Origin: Brienomyrus brachyistius
Lineage: Eukaryota > Chordata > Actinopteri > Osteoglossiformes > Mormyridae
Direction of reading: 5' to 3'
NCBI RefSeq assembly: GCF_023856365.1
Contig: NC_064534.1
Location: forward strand, 7,522,536-7,586,535
DNA length: 64,000 nt
In this document: piece after piece, positions 1-12,330 of the stretch
Numbering within the stretch: position 1 is the stretch's first letter
How the letters are laid out: each line of letters starts with the position of its first letter
Position numbers and translations under genes: made by a program
The notes under the pieces: generated by a model
Database searches by the model: none
What the model was told of the DNA's origin: nothing
The model's input: only the letters and a program-made list of their open reading frames with translations

Positions 1-1148
1 TTTATTTTTTTTTTTGGTGAATTATGTCTGATTTAAAATGCAGCGGTCATCGGTCTCCAAGTCGTGGAGGGGGTGGGAATGAAACCACCCAGTGCACAGT
101 GCCTCGTGGGTCCCGTGTCTCAGTTAAGCACTTGGTCTGTATGCATCGGTGTTTGTGGGTGAATTCATGAAAGCTGGCTGGGGCTGTGGAGGGACAGAAA
201 CAGCGAGGGACGTGTGCAAATCCCCAAATGCTTCTGCAGTGCACCCCCCCCCCCCCCCCCCAATCAGTCATTTGTAGGAGCTTAATTTTTTTTAAACGGT
301 GCCATAGTTTGCCTTGTGGCCACACTTGCTGATCTGTGGTGTAGAGTGAGGTTTGTGATTGTGGCCACGCAGGAATCTCGATTCTTTAATAAGAGGTTTT
401 AGCACTTCGTGATGGTGCTTAAGGTTAAAGACGTTTGCCTGAATAGCTCCATCTGGTGAACTGTGTCTGTGACATCATAGCTGTGAATATCACAAAGGAC
501 TTGGTTACGTCTGTTTGCTGTCCAAATTAATCGCTTTAAACTATTTCTAGGTTAAGATTGATTGTTGCAATGCTAGGTTGACTGCAGGCAATAACTGGGA
601 GGGAAGCACATGACCCAGTCACCTGACTCCTCACATCACAGGGCTAATCACATAATGTGCAGCACTGAGACAGCGGCACAATAACTGGGTTATGGGAGTG
701 AGTGTTTGTCTGCTTTCATTGGCTGGCTGTAGTCAGCTGACAACCAGTGTGTTGTTCTCAGTTAACTGGTTGGGTAAGGTCCTTTGTTAGAAATGAAGTG
801 AGATCCATTCAGTCTCTTGCACTGGGTTCTGTTGTTTTTAACATTTAGCCTTTTACTTGGTCAGATTTTCAGTCCCTTTATTTAGACTACTGACCGAGTT
901 AATTTTTTTTTTTCTATAGGGCTCAAAAAAGCAAGAACACATATGAAAGCTCAGCTTCCCAAAAACTGTCTACACATTTGGGGTTTAGAAACCCCCAAAA
1001 AGGGACTGAAAAACCATAAGTTGTCTATCTGTCTATGTATGTATGTATATTTGTCATCCAATCTAATCTAAGGTATGATGCATGGTGATATACTTTGTTT
1101 TAAAATCAGGTATTTCACATTAAGACTGAATGGATATGTCTTTCCAGC

Positions 1149-1210
1149 TAACTGTGAGTGAATAACTGTGAGTGAATAACTGTGAGTGAATAACTGTGAG
1201 TGAATAACTG
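1149..1210 (+). repeat. 14-bp tandem repeat next to ap3s1 exon 2
   Basis: About four and a half copies of taactgtgagtgaa sit 20-80 bases upstream of the exon 2 acceptor. Each unit carries a TAAC core resembling a vertebrate branch point. Confidence 0.85.
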
Positions 1211-1230
1211 TGTATGTTTGCACCCCACAG

Positions 1231-1322
1231 ACCGAAGACACGGAGCAGCAGATCATCCGGGAAACGTTTCATCTGGTTTCCAAGCGAGATGACAACGTCT
1301 GCAACTTCCTGGAAGGCGGCAT
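1231..1322 (+). CDS. ap3s1: ap3s1 exon 2
   Basis: Acceptor ccccacag precedes ACC (Thr); the exon reads TEDTEQQIIRETFHLVSKRD and on to NFLEGG. It ends after the first two bases of a Met codon (AT), and exon 3 supplies the G. The donor is GTACGC, a weak match to consensus, but it is the only cut that keeps frame with exon 3 and gives EGG-M-LIGG against the family's EGGLLIGG. Confidence 0.93.
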
Positions 1323-4300
1323 GTACGCTAACACGCTGACGCGCTGGTTCCCGGTGCAGGTGGCGGCTGACGTCCGTGAAGTGCGAGATCGGTCAGACCT
1401 GACGTGGGACCCCCCCGCCCCCGAATCTCACCTGTTCAGAGCCCCCCACACTGAAACACTGCTGCTTTACAGCTTACCCATCATTCACTGGCATCACAGG
1501 GACCCTCGTCCCTCCCCCTGTCGTGTTTTCCTCTTAAGTTTAAACGTGACATTTTTCTCCCGGTTGTGCATTTGCATCAGATGATCATTAGTTGAGCATT
1601 AGATGGTCCTGCTGCCTGTTTCACTGTGGGATCTGATGATCGTTAAGGGTGACCGCAATGCTCGATCGGTCAGGGGCTTGTGAAGGTATCACTGGTCAGC
1701 AAGTAATTTTTCCATTCTGTTCACATATTATGTTAATAGACTAAGGATACAGCAGCCATGGACTCTGTTTTGCTGCTTGTGATTTGAAGAGCTGTAGTGG
1801 GCTGGCTTCCATTAACCTGTAAATCGCTAATTAGCGAAGCTAACTTTTTCGTTAGCGTATTAGCGCTATTGCTAACTTTGAAAACCATTAGTGGACTAGT
1901 TGGCTTCCTCTAAATTTAGTTCTGCTAACCGCAAATCCGCTAACATTTTTTCGCAGGTAAAATGAATAATGTTTAATGGTGAAAAAAACATTAGTAAACC
2001 CTAAAATCATACTTATTTGTTTCTGTGAGCTTGTCTGAAACAGTCTATCCGGCGCGCTGTTGGCTGACTACGTGTAAACACAAGATGTGATTGGTCGATA
2101 ACTTGTTGGGTCTAAGGTAGTCTGTGGTAAATGTGAATAAAGTCCATTTAAACTGAGGTACCCTGAAGTAAGCAGAGAACACGGGCCTGTATCACAACTT
2201 GTCGGATTTAAGGTATCTTAGTTTAAATGGACTTAATCTTCGCTCATTTACATTGAAGCCAGACCACCTGAAATGCGACAAGTGATCCAGCTATGCAAAA
2301 AATCCTACTTTGCGATACAGGGCCCCGGTTGTATTTTCTGGGTTCTGATTGACAGAGCTATAGACCAATAAAGAGCTGCAACCTTCCTTTCTAGTTCTAG
2401 GTAAATGGCACCATTTTTGTAGTCCCCAAGTGGCTTCACTGAGGACAAAATGTCAGCATGGGCCAGTTGCGAAATAGGGCTTCTCTGACAAAAGCACTTG
2501 TATCTCGCAAATGGAATATCATAGAAGAAAATTTCAGTGCAGATGAATTCTGTAGAATTTCCAAAATATAACGGTATCAAAAAAGTCCCAAATATCCAGT
2601 ATTAATCTGATGGGACTTCAGCATTAAACTGGTTAAACATTTTCGCTCTCTATGTATGTTTTTTCTCTCCAGAGTTTCAGAGCCGAAAACCAAACCCAAA
2701 CAAAATGAATGTAATAAAAGTTAGCCGTTATTGTTAGCTTCCGCTACGTTTTTTAGCGGTTTATTGGATGACTGGTAATTGAGGCTTTTAAACTTTTAGT
2801 TTAGCTGTGCACCCCACACCATCTCCTAAACTGTTGTACATCAGAATGTGCCCTTACGCACTTTTAATTTGCCCCCCCATTTGTGCTTTCTGGTTTGCTT
2901 AGGTGTTCATGAGGTATCCTGAAACCCAGGTCTTGACCCAGTCCTGATTCCACTTGTACCTGGGCATTCACTGGAAGGAAAAAAAACCATCTGCTAAATA
3001 AAATAAATGTAATATGCAGTGCTGACGAATGAAGGATAGTGTCATGCGACGGTAGTGCTCTTGGCTTGTGTGGATGTCCCTGAGAAAGAGGGGGGGGGTG
3101 TAAAGATGGTGTCTGTCCGCATCTCTTTCCTCAGGTTGATTGGTGGGTCGGACAACAAACTCATCTACAGACACTATGCCACGCTGTACTTTGTGTTCTG
3201 TGTCGACTCTTCCGAGAGCGAGCTAGGCATTCTGGACCTCATCCAGGTAGGTTCTCCTGCCTGCTAAAATGCACTGTTCTCCTGTCTGCTAAAATGCACT
3301 GTTCTCCTGTCTGCTTGGTCTCCAAGGAGCCTCTTACAAGAAAATTTCCTTCTTTTTTTTTTTTGACAGGTCTTTGTAGAAACGTTGGACAAATGTTTTG
3401 AGAACGTCTGTGAACTTGACTTAATTTTCCACATGGACAAGGTAGGAAAGGACAGGGGGAATCATGGGATATGGAGGTGCTATATCACTCCTGACCGACA
3501 TCGGTTCCCTTGTCGGGAGTGGTTGTAGGATGCACGTCTTCTTCGTTTGATTCCCTCTTTCTGTACTCTTAAAAATACTGGCTGTTCTTGGCCTGGCTGG
3601 CCCTTGGCTGCCACAAGGGGCACTGTGGAGAGCGAGCGGAGTGCATAAATGTTTCTCCCTGGGTCAGGTTCCAGCCCAGTACTGCCGTCATCCACCTGTA
3701 GTACCCATGTAAATCCGATACAGCCGAGGCTCCAAGGATAGTGTTTCAGGTCACTTCATTCGGGCCAGTTTGAGACAAAGGTAGCGGATACAGGGCTGTG
3801 GTTAGCTGGAGGTTTTGTCTTTGAGAGACCCAGCTACCTTCATATTGATGAATATTTCACTATGGTTTTCTTTTAGGATTAAAGTAAAATGATATGTGGA
3901 TGGACAAGATCAGTATTAGATGTGACTGAGATATTGCCTTATAATACCGAAAGGGGAGGGAAATCTGCCCAGAAATATAAATTAGAGCCAACTGTTAGCT
4001 AGTCAGACCATCATTATTGGTTAAAAAGTAACCTGACAGATTCCTCAGGTTTGTCGCTCACAGCGATTTTTATTTATTTATTTTTTTTTATTTTATTTTT
4101 TTACTGGTCCAGAAAAAAAACTTTGAAGATTTTGTTTCATGCTGCCTTTTTATAGAAATCTTTGCTTTTTTTTTTTTATTGCTTAAAGGTCCATAACATC
4201 CTGTCTGAAATGGTGATGGGAGGAATGGTGCTGGAAACCAATATGAATGAGATCATCACGCAAGTAGATGCCCAGAACAAGATGGAGAAATCGGAGGTAA

Positions 4301-5945
4301 GTGTGTGAGCGAGGGCCCCGTCTGGCCACAGGCCCCTGCATGCTCCTACAGCTGCATGCCCCGCCCCTTTGCTGGCACCGCCCCTTTGCTGGCCCCACCC
4401 ATTTGCTCGCCCCGCCTTTCTTCTCTATCTGATCTAGCTTTTACGTAGATGCATGGCACTGCTGCACAGTCGCGGGGGGACGGGGTATATAATCAGGTAT
4501 CCAGTGGTGAGCGATACACATCATCCCCCCATGGATCCTCCATGCTGGAGAGGCAGGAAAGGTCTCTCAGCCTGTTTCTTTCACCTGTCATGGGTACCCC
4601 ACGCTACCAGTACGCCCACTTATTCCACTTTGGAGATCAGGTGAACATTCGAGGTCAGGTAAGCTGGTCTTAGAGGAGCAAAGAAATGTGATGGGTGTTA
4701 GTCAAAGGCCTATGTGAGTGTAGCATGTGGCTTGAATGATTCAGGTATTAAACCCAACAGCTGTTAAGCTCTTTCTAGAGCAATCTCTTTTGCCAAGTTC
4801 AACTTTGTTGTTAAGAGCCAAGTAACAAGCAAATGATCGTTAGATTTGCTTCATAGCCTGATAGTATTGATTATGTATGATTGGTTATGCAAATTTACTA
4901 AAACCAAAACCATTAATTAGAAACGCCATAAACGTTTTTTTTTCATTAATTGGATAATTGTATTGGCAGAGTGGTAATGATGGAAGAACTGCAGTAGTCT
5001 TGGCATGTGTTTGTTTTGTCAGTTTGTGTTGAATCTGGACAGCAGCACCGGAGACCTGCTGTGTTACAATGCTGATTAACCTAATTAATACTTAATTTGA
5101 TTTTTAAAAATGAGGTAGTGAGATATGCTGATATTCCAGGTTGAATCTCAGATGAAAATGTCCCTCTGTGCCTGTCTTCCTCAGTACAGGTGTGAAGTAA
5201 CACAGCACTGTAATGTTTGCGATCTGCGCAATCTGCCCCGACAGGCATTTCAAGGAAATTCTCGACGCACACACCAGTGCTGAACTGTGAGTTTATGCTA
5301 GCGTTTGACCTGCTGCCTCAGGAGGTAGCCGGATTCTCAGAAGCTGTTAACCTCCCATTCAATGTCGATTTTAACTCATAGACGGCAGGTTTCTCTCTAC
5401 TGCCTCCCGAAACCTGCCCTTGTGGAAATGGAACTATGGGAAAGACCGAAGGCAGTCAGCCTCGCACATAGCAGCTCAGAGCTACTGAATTATTAATCGG
5501 ATCGATACGGCCTTGATCTAAAATGATCATTCAGGTGTGATTCAGGGCCTCACAAGGTCCCTGTAATTGGTATTTTCTTGTAGGAATGTGGCATCATGAC
5601 CTGCGCCAGAGGTCACCAAAATGGTGCCTCTTGGATGCCTCTTGCTATTATTCTTTAATCACATTTGCATTTATATAGATCTGAAAATGACAGTATCTAA
5701 AAAAAAAAAGCATTAAAAACGTGTTTATTACACATGAAGCTTAGATAAGTTTAAGAGGGTGTTTCAAACTGGTAGCCTTTCGTATGGCTCAGTACCCGTG
5801 AAGAAGCTCTCAGTTTAAAAAAAAGGTTGGTGACCCCTGACCTACACTATTCTTGGCACTCTGCGATTGTCGTGATTTTATGCCCATTGGGCCACGTGAT
5901 GCAGGAGTTATGATGTGCTCGTTCTGAGGAATGTTCAGGTTTTAC

Positions 5946-5998
<53 letters not shown>

Positions 5999-8900
5999 TA
6001 ATGTCTCCAAAATCTGATAATTTATTTCGACGTTTGTTTGGTCTCCACAAAAGGAAATTCAGTTTTATGAAAATCTGTGGCTGCAATCAAAAAACTAAAA
6101 ATACCAGAAGATTTGTTTTGTGTGTGTGCGTGCTTTGATAAGTAGCTCAGGACATGGGGGGAAAAGGTCTGTAACAAACGGTGTGAAATGGGAGTTGAAT
6201 CCATCTTGCCTCTGAATCATTTCGGACATGTTTAAGATGTCATTCTTTAATGCTTCTCCAACCTCTCTCTGTTTTTTCATCCTGGGAGCCACCACAGACT
6301 ACAGACTGACCTGTCTCTACTATACCCAACCCATTCTCTGAATTCCACTCCGATTGCTGGTTGTGTGTGTGTGTGTGTGTGTCTGGACACTTCGCCAGGT
6401 ACGAGTCCTGCTCAGTATTGGATGTGAGGATGTTCTCCTCCGATTTAAATAAAATTGCATAAAAGGCCTCTGTCTGCTGTGTATCTAACATGCGCAGCCA
6501 CTCGTACCAGAGTTCCGCTGGGAGTCTGGAGGTGCTGGTGGCTGGCAGGCTGGTGATAGCTTAAGGTCAATGACAGGTTCGTGCCTGAATGAGTCACACT
6601 TTCTCACTGAGCAAATAAGCCAGTCCCATATTAACTCTCTCAGGCTTCTGCGTTTATCTCCTCAGGCAGAGCGATATCTCTGCACAGCTTAAGACCTGCT
6701 TATGTGGCAGCAAAAGGTCATTTTTGTGGTTCTGGGTGTACCAGAAAAGTCATCTTGTGCCAGAACCATCTTTCATACTTCTTCGGTCGATAGGGGAGTG
6801 CTGTTTTTCTTATGCAGAGTGACTTCCTGCTGGAGAAAAAAAGACACGCCTTCAGCTGCTTGGCAGCCCTGAATGGCAAGATCATGCTAGGCTGGGCACA
6901 TCTGCTGCCCGACTGCACTTTCGGAGTGGGGGCAGAAGTGGTCAGTGTGTCAGGTAGAAAACGTCCTGCACATCTTAATCTATAGCTGCGATTCTTTGAT
7001 TTTAAGAGTTTTAGACGTGTGCGCTATGGTATATGCTATGGTATATGCTAGGGTATATGTGCGCTAAACGGTAATCCTGCAGGACAGGGTTCATTATGTG
7101 AGGCAGTTTTCTGAGATTGATGGGTGTCTGTCAGCATGGGAGAGTGAATGTACAGCCTGTGCTTAATCGGTGTGCAAACCTGCCGCTATTCCTGGCCCCT
7201 TTGACGGTTTCTTACTGCATCTGCAGTCTGTGGTGGTTCACTTCGCTCTGTCGCTATCAGTTTGTAGGATTTATGCCTGAACCTGGAGGTGCCCATACAT
7301 CACTGGTCCCATTTTGATTACACTCAAATTGCCCCCCCCCCTCCCAACCCCCAAAATAACAGGTTATTAATTATCTGGGATTACCTGGTTATCTTCAGTG
7401 CCTGGTGGTTAAGAAGTAGCCACCCGATGAGTTGGCTGCGTGTTTAGATGTAATTTTATTCATGGGCACAGATGGATGCTGGATAGAAAATGAATCAGTG
7501 TTCTGTTGGACATTTTTCCCATGCCATGTGTGTTTACAGTAAGAATGATCAATACGCAGCTTATCTCTGTATCCAATTATCCTAATGATGTCCATATGTA
7601 GATCCTGAGCATTTTCTCCATATGTCTTTGTCCTTTGTGTTCAGAAGTGTTTTAGCCTCGATTTATAACATATTCCTTTCTTCCTGACACTTGCTTAACG
7701 GCCACAAATTCGTTTTTTCTATCATAGGTAAGTCAGCTTAGAATTGCCCTGAAATATTTAGCGGTAAAATGTAATCTATTATTTACAGGGAATGGAGTGA
7801 ATATGACCGTGGGTAAATATTACTACCTCGGCTCTGCTGCTGTTGCCCGGTACGTAGCGATTAGGACTGGCAGGCATTCGGGAGGTAAATAAGTCAGTTT
7901 GTAATTAATGTACGACATCCATCAAAAGGTCCGAGACGGATTTAGGCCGTGCTTAATTACATTAGTGGTTCCAGCAGCCTTGTCCTCCGCCCTCAGGCCC
8001 CCTGAGCCTGTTTGTCCCGTTGACACTTAAAGTTGAAAAATTCATGCTGGGCATGTGGTTGGCTGATAAATAAGTACGATTTTTGGGGAAGATGCTGGAG
8101 GGGGAGGTAAAGGAAAAATTGCTTCTGGGTGGTGATTTAGTGAAGGTCTTGGTTATGGAGGGATGGAGGTGTTTTTGAATCCTAACATTAATACCAGAAG
8201 AATGACATGGCTGTTTGTGTTTCTGTATCAGAGGTGTTGGAAGGGGTTCTGATTGGACGGTTCCCCTTGGAACCAGCACTGGGGACTTCCTAGTGATGCA
8301 TGGGCACGAGCCGGTTCGGCTGCCTTATGAGCTGTGATCTGCTTTGATGAGCTTTTCCCATTTCTCCTATTTTCTGACCTTTGCTAGTTCTTTCCATCTT
8401 CTCTCTCTGCAGATGTTTATCTTTCAGTCTCCAGGGCAGGACAGGTAGACGAAGGTACTGCAGACTTTAAGAAAAAAAAAAAAAAAGTAACCAAACAATT
8501 TCACCCAAAGTATCTAATATGTCCTGACAGCCATTATTAACCAATTAATATTCCATAGTAGAACTAATGACGCTTCATTGAGCTCAGGTGCTCTTTTGAA
8601 GCCGTCCATCAGAGACGCGGTATTGACACGCTACGGTGACCCCCCCCTTCAGCCTCGGGGCATGTCAGCTTCCCAAATACGTAACTGCGTCTGTCCCCTA
8701 AAAAGGCCTCCTCTCTAATACTGGAACGACAATAATATCCAAAATTATTGAATATTCTGTTGCAGTATGTAAATTGCTGGGCTATATTTGACTTTTCAGT
8801 GGTTATGTAGTTCGTACTGCTGCCGTTTTCGCTCTCGAGACGAAGGCAGTGCTCTCGTTGTGCCCTGGAGCTGAAGGCCTCACCACTTTGTGCTAATACC

Positions 8901-9580
8901 AGCTGCTCGATGGAGGGCTCTGATCCCTCCCCCCGCTGTGGTCACTCAGCTGTCACTCAGCTCTGTGCCTCTGTCCTTTTGCTCAGTCTCAGGTAAGAGC
9001 GAGTCGCATGTCTCATCCACTCACGCGACGCGAACTTTTCTGCACCCATGCTGTTCCCGGCAGTGAGCGCAGCGTAACGCCGCTCTGTGGCTATGAAGGG
9101 TGTTTGAAGGCAGTAGATAGGCTGGGTGGTGTCACCGATGGTACAAACATAAGACGCTTCTACGGAGTGCTTCTCCTTTGAGCTGTTTACCATTTATCAG
9201 GCACCGGTTAAGTAACAGCTTACACACTACAGCTTCTCTTCCTCCTCCCAACAATCCAATCTACATCAAATTAAACTGCAAAATGCAATTACTAAAATTT
9301 TTAAAAACAATAACTACCATAACAAAAATAATAATATAAATGCAATGCTAAGTTGCCATTTTATGTTTTATTAACTACGCTGAGGTCTTGCTACCAAAGC
9401 TGTAGAGTTATTACTGGTCTAGTCAGTGGATTGCATTGTGTAAAACATGCAATAATCTCCCATTTCAGGTATTTTGGGCTTATTTTAGAGCAGTGGGGGA
9501 AGTTCACACGTTTTAGAGCAAGATTAAATGCCGATTAGAGGTATCAGTAGGTGGAATGCTGTGCTGACGCAGGGAGGACA

Positions 9581-9617
<37 letters not shown>

Positions 9618-11893
9618 CCAGGTGGGAATCGTAGCAGCAGCCTGGAGGTGTGAGGCTGCATCACGCCCATTGAGCCAGCCTCCCCATCACGCCTGCACAT
9701 GGTTCCACTTGAGTTACTCCATCTGTCCAGCATGGGGATCTGTGTGGTTTGTAATTGCATCTTTATATAATTCTTTTTGTAATGTGCTGGCAGTCCACTG
9801 AAATAATTGTTTCATAACCGTACAGCTGCAGTTGCTGTTTACCACTTCACAGCCAAAATTCTTAACAATCAGTACCAGTACCATACCATTAATTTGCCTA
9901 GAAAAAAAATTAATCTAAAAGTTATACATTGAGGCAATGTGTGGACAAGTACGTTAATGGTACAGTTTAGGGTGTAATACTGTCAGCATGCCCTGTAGAC
10001 AAAACAGTCGTGACACAACAGGAGTGCTAGCCAGCCATGGACAGATTCAAATGGGAGTCACCAGCAGGGGTTGCATGTGACGCACATAAAACGATGACAC
10101 GCATGTGTGTCACATGCTCAGAGAGCACGGTCCTTTTTATGCGACCCTCTGTGGTCATGTGACCTCACGTGCTCTGTTTTGATGGCGGACACATTTCAGA
10201 GAATCAGATCCTGCACTTCTGTAAGTGATGAGCGAATGGAGTGGTTCATGTAGAAATCCAGGCATCGTTCATTTGACCATTTAAAAGCTTTTTTTAATGG
10301 AAGTGCCTTTTTTTGCGATTGTCAGTATGTGTTACAATATGAGTACTATGTTACAATATGAGTACTGACATGAGTACAATTTGAGTACTATGTTACAATA
10401 TGAGTACTGACAGATTGTGATGTCAAAGAACAACCTTTGACTTTCTTGCTGGAAACATAAATGTAAAATATTGTGAAGCGGCTGAAAGATAACACCCAGA
10501 TATACAGTATGTTCATATAGCTGATTTGTATAGATGAGGGGCCTTCAATAAATGAATTGGAATGGGATGTTTAAGCTGTAGATTCTGTTACCGTGGATAC
10601 ACCTTTAAAGGAGCTGTTCATCATGTGACCTTCACTGCATGCCTTTGTCTGGCTGAAGCTCATTAGATAAGAGGTCAACAGTGCAGCACATTATTATTAA
10701 ATATAAATATGTAAGATACAGGAGTAAGAGTTTTTAAATAGCCAATGGGATTTACTGCCGTAGAAGCTGAGGATAAATGGTATACGTCCTTTGGTACATG
10801 TTATTGCAGCAGAGGACAAAAATTGTTTGTACAGTGGGCAGTGACACCACCAAAGAATCATAGTGGTCATCTCATTCAAACAGTACAATAAAACTACATT
10901 AATGTACAGATAAAGTAAACCACGCCACAGATGGAAGGCACATCGCCCTCTAGTGTCAGAGTACTGGTCATTACCGAAGTCCGGCACCTTGCCTAGCTGT
11001 GCTCGGTAAGTGGCTGAGGAGGAAGGCTGCCTGATTTTTTTTCCCGACAACCAAACCGAACATGTCACTTCAAAATAAACACAAGTGAGAAGTCTGCTTC
11101 TATATTTCCTGCTTAGGTATAGAATGGAAGGTAACAGCTGCTTCCCAGCTTGTCCTTGGCGGTGCTTTGCCAGCATCACAGAGCACTGCGCTGGAGCCAT
11201 ATGACTTGTAGAGCATTTGTATGCTGACACCCGTCTGTTTTATGGGCGCCGATAATTTCCCGAGTCCAAAAACGCTCCTTTTTTGTAAACTTTTTTAACG
11301 ACCAAAGCATGCGTCTCTGTAAGTGCTCGGATTCTGTCCTGTCCTTACGGAGTCTGCACGGTTTTGTTTGAAGGACGGATTCAGGTGCAAGGCTGTATCC
11401 TGCATATCTGTGTCCTGTCCTTTACCATGTTCCCGTGTTCCTCTGGGTTTTACTGTGTTCTGCTTCAACTCGAGCTGCCTCTGCCCTCCACACCAGTACC
11501 TGCAACGCTCTGTTTGCTGTCACCTGAGTTTGGTTGCTGTTTGAATGAAGAAAAAAAAAAAAATCTCGTTAAAGGGTCGAACTGCATGCACTTGTGGCTG
11601 TGAAGGTGTACTTGAATGTCCATTACGTCAGTCACTCATGGTGTGCGCCGTATTCGCCCGTCCATATGTCTGTACGGTGTGTTACAAATGACTTAAGCCT
11701 GCCTGTCCGTGTGTCAATTAGCCAAAACGTCCTTTTGGTTTTAACTGCGCTTGTGTGTGTCTAGGCCGGTATCGCTGGGGCACCTGCTCGAGCCGTATCT
11801 GCCGTGAAGAACATGAACCTCCCTGAGATCCCCCGGAACATCAACATCGGAGATATCAGCATCAAGGTGCCAAACCTGCCCTCCTTCAAGTAG
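1231..11893 (+). CDS. ap3s1: AP-3 complex subunit sigma-1 (5' partial, exons 2-6)
   Basis: Small (sigma) subunit of the heterotetrameric AP-3 adaptor, which sorts cargo from endosomes to lysosomes and lysosome-related organelles. Coding exons are 1231-1322, 3135-3246, 3370-3441, 4189-4296 and 11765-11893; they splice in frame to 170 residues plus stop. With the roughly 23-residue first exon known for this family, which lies upstream of the window, the total is 193 aa, the usual length. The product is a longin-like sigma adaptin: the stretches QQIIRETFHLVSKRD, NKLIYRHYATLYFVFCVD and ELGILDLIQVFVETLDKCF are near-invariant in AP-3 sigma. The C-terminus GDISIKVPNLPSFK marks sigma-1 (sigma-3A); as recalled, sigma-2 ends differently. 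The gene converges on mfsd4b. No frameshift or stop is seen, so it looks functional. Confidence 0.96.
1792..2818. mobile_element. probable non-autonomous hAT-like DNA element
   Basis: Within ap3s1 intron 2 (1323-3134). The left side is rich in GCTAAC/GTTAGC motifs (1825-1945) and starts near a tagtgggc motif. The right side (2720-2818) repeats GTTAGC motifs and ends in agctgtgcacccca. This resembles fish hAT elements whose ends contain repeated GCTAAC words. The ends are eroded, no target duplication was confirmed, and no transposase frame is present. The boundaries are approximate. Confidence 0.4.
3135..3246 (+). CDS. ap3s1: ap3s1 exon 3
   Basis: The exon follows acceptor tttcctcag and ends at donor GTAGGT. 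It completes the split Met codon and encodes LIGGSDNKLIYRHYATLYF through ELGILDLIQ, the core beta-sheet of the longin-like fold. Its 112 bases keep the frame. Confidence 0.96.
3370..3441 (+). CDS. ap3s1: ap3s1 exon 4
   Basis: A 72-base exon after a T-rich tract and acceptor gacag, with donor GTAGGA. It encodes VFVETLDKCFENVCELDLIF followed by HMDK, 24 codons in phase 0. It is too short to appear as an open reading frame alone but is unmistakable by protein similarity. Confidence 0.95.
4189..4296 (+). CDS. ap3s1: ap3s1 exon 5
   Basis: A 108-base exon in phase 0 between acceptor gcttaaag and a strong donor GTAAGT. It encodes VHNILSEMVMGGMVLETNMN and continues through AQNKMEKSE, the helical C-terminal half of sigma adaptins. 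Confidence 0.95.
5949..5997. repeat. (GT)n microsatellite
   Basis: An uninterrupted GT dinucleotide tract of 49 bases in ap3s1 intron 5. Confidence 0.98.
9582..9616. repeat. (CA)n microsatellite
   Basis: A perfect CA tract of about 17 units in ap3s1 intron 5. Confidence 0.98.
11765..11893 (+). CDS. ap3s1: ap3s1 exon 6 (terminal)
   Basis: The last coding exon begins after acceptor tgtctag and encodes AGIAGAPARAVSAVKNMNLP through SIKVPNLPSFK, then TAG at 11891. It is separated from exon 5 by a 7.5-kb intron. The ISIKVPNLPSFK tail identifies the sigma-1 paralogue. Confidence 0.96.
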   Translation, partial: AGIAGAPARAVSAVKNMNLPEIPRNINIGDISIKVPNLPSFK

Positions 11894-12324
11894 CAGGACG
11901 CTGGTCAGCACGTGTTAATCACCCCGCAATCCAAAATCAAAGACGTCTTTCATTAAAGATGGGGGGGGGGGGGGGGGGGAAATACATGGGTACAGTGTGA
12001 TTTCTGTCTGTCACCTCTTTGGTGACACGCCCCTCGTGTGACGGTTCCTCTGAAGAAGATGAAGTTCTTACAGTATTTTCACGTATCTCTGACGCTGTGC
12101 TCTTATGTCTCGGCTGCTACACTATTTAAAGGAGAATCGGTACCTAACTAACGGTACGTAATTACGGAATATTGCTATATATATATATATATATATATGT
12201 ATCCCATACTTTATCAGACTGTTGTTTTGTCTCTCCTTAATTAAGAGTATTTTAAATTTGTTTCTGTTCTTTTGAACGAGTCTTTGCTGTTACTTTTAAT
12301 CAGATGTAATTTTCTGTTTGCAAC

Positions 12325-12330
12325 AATAAA
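12325..12330 (+). terminator. ap3s1: polyadenylation signal of ap3s1
   Basis: A canonical AATAAA lies 432 bases after the stop codon and is followed by a GT-rich stretch (12346-12360). The 3' UTR between holds a run of 19 G (11961-11979) and a (TA)n tract (12176-12198). Confidence 0.75.

Larger units (their letters stand above)
4297..11764 (+). other. ap3s1 intron 5 (no gene seen)
   Basis: A 7.5-kb intron. It holds (GT)n tracts at 5949-5997 and 6362-6382, a (CA)n tract at 9582-9616, a roughly 20-bp imperfect duplication of ttacaatatgagtact at 10330-10412, and homopolymer runs. The reading frames present, including a 177-codon one at 10697-11230 on the - strand, show no recognisable domain or splice context. 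Confidence 0.7.

Noticed and set aside
6780..6960. Extra ap3s1 exon after the T-rich tract and ATGCAG near 6816
   Set aside because: Exons 5 and 6 already join in frame to the full family length; the segment has no similarity to sigma adaptins.
10697..11230. 177-codon - strand frame as a gene
   Set aside because: No recognisable domain, low-complexity composition, and located in the ap3s1 intron with no matching splice structure.
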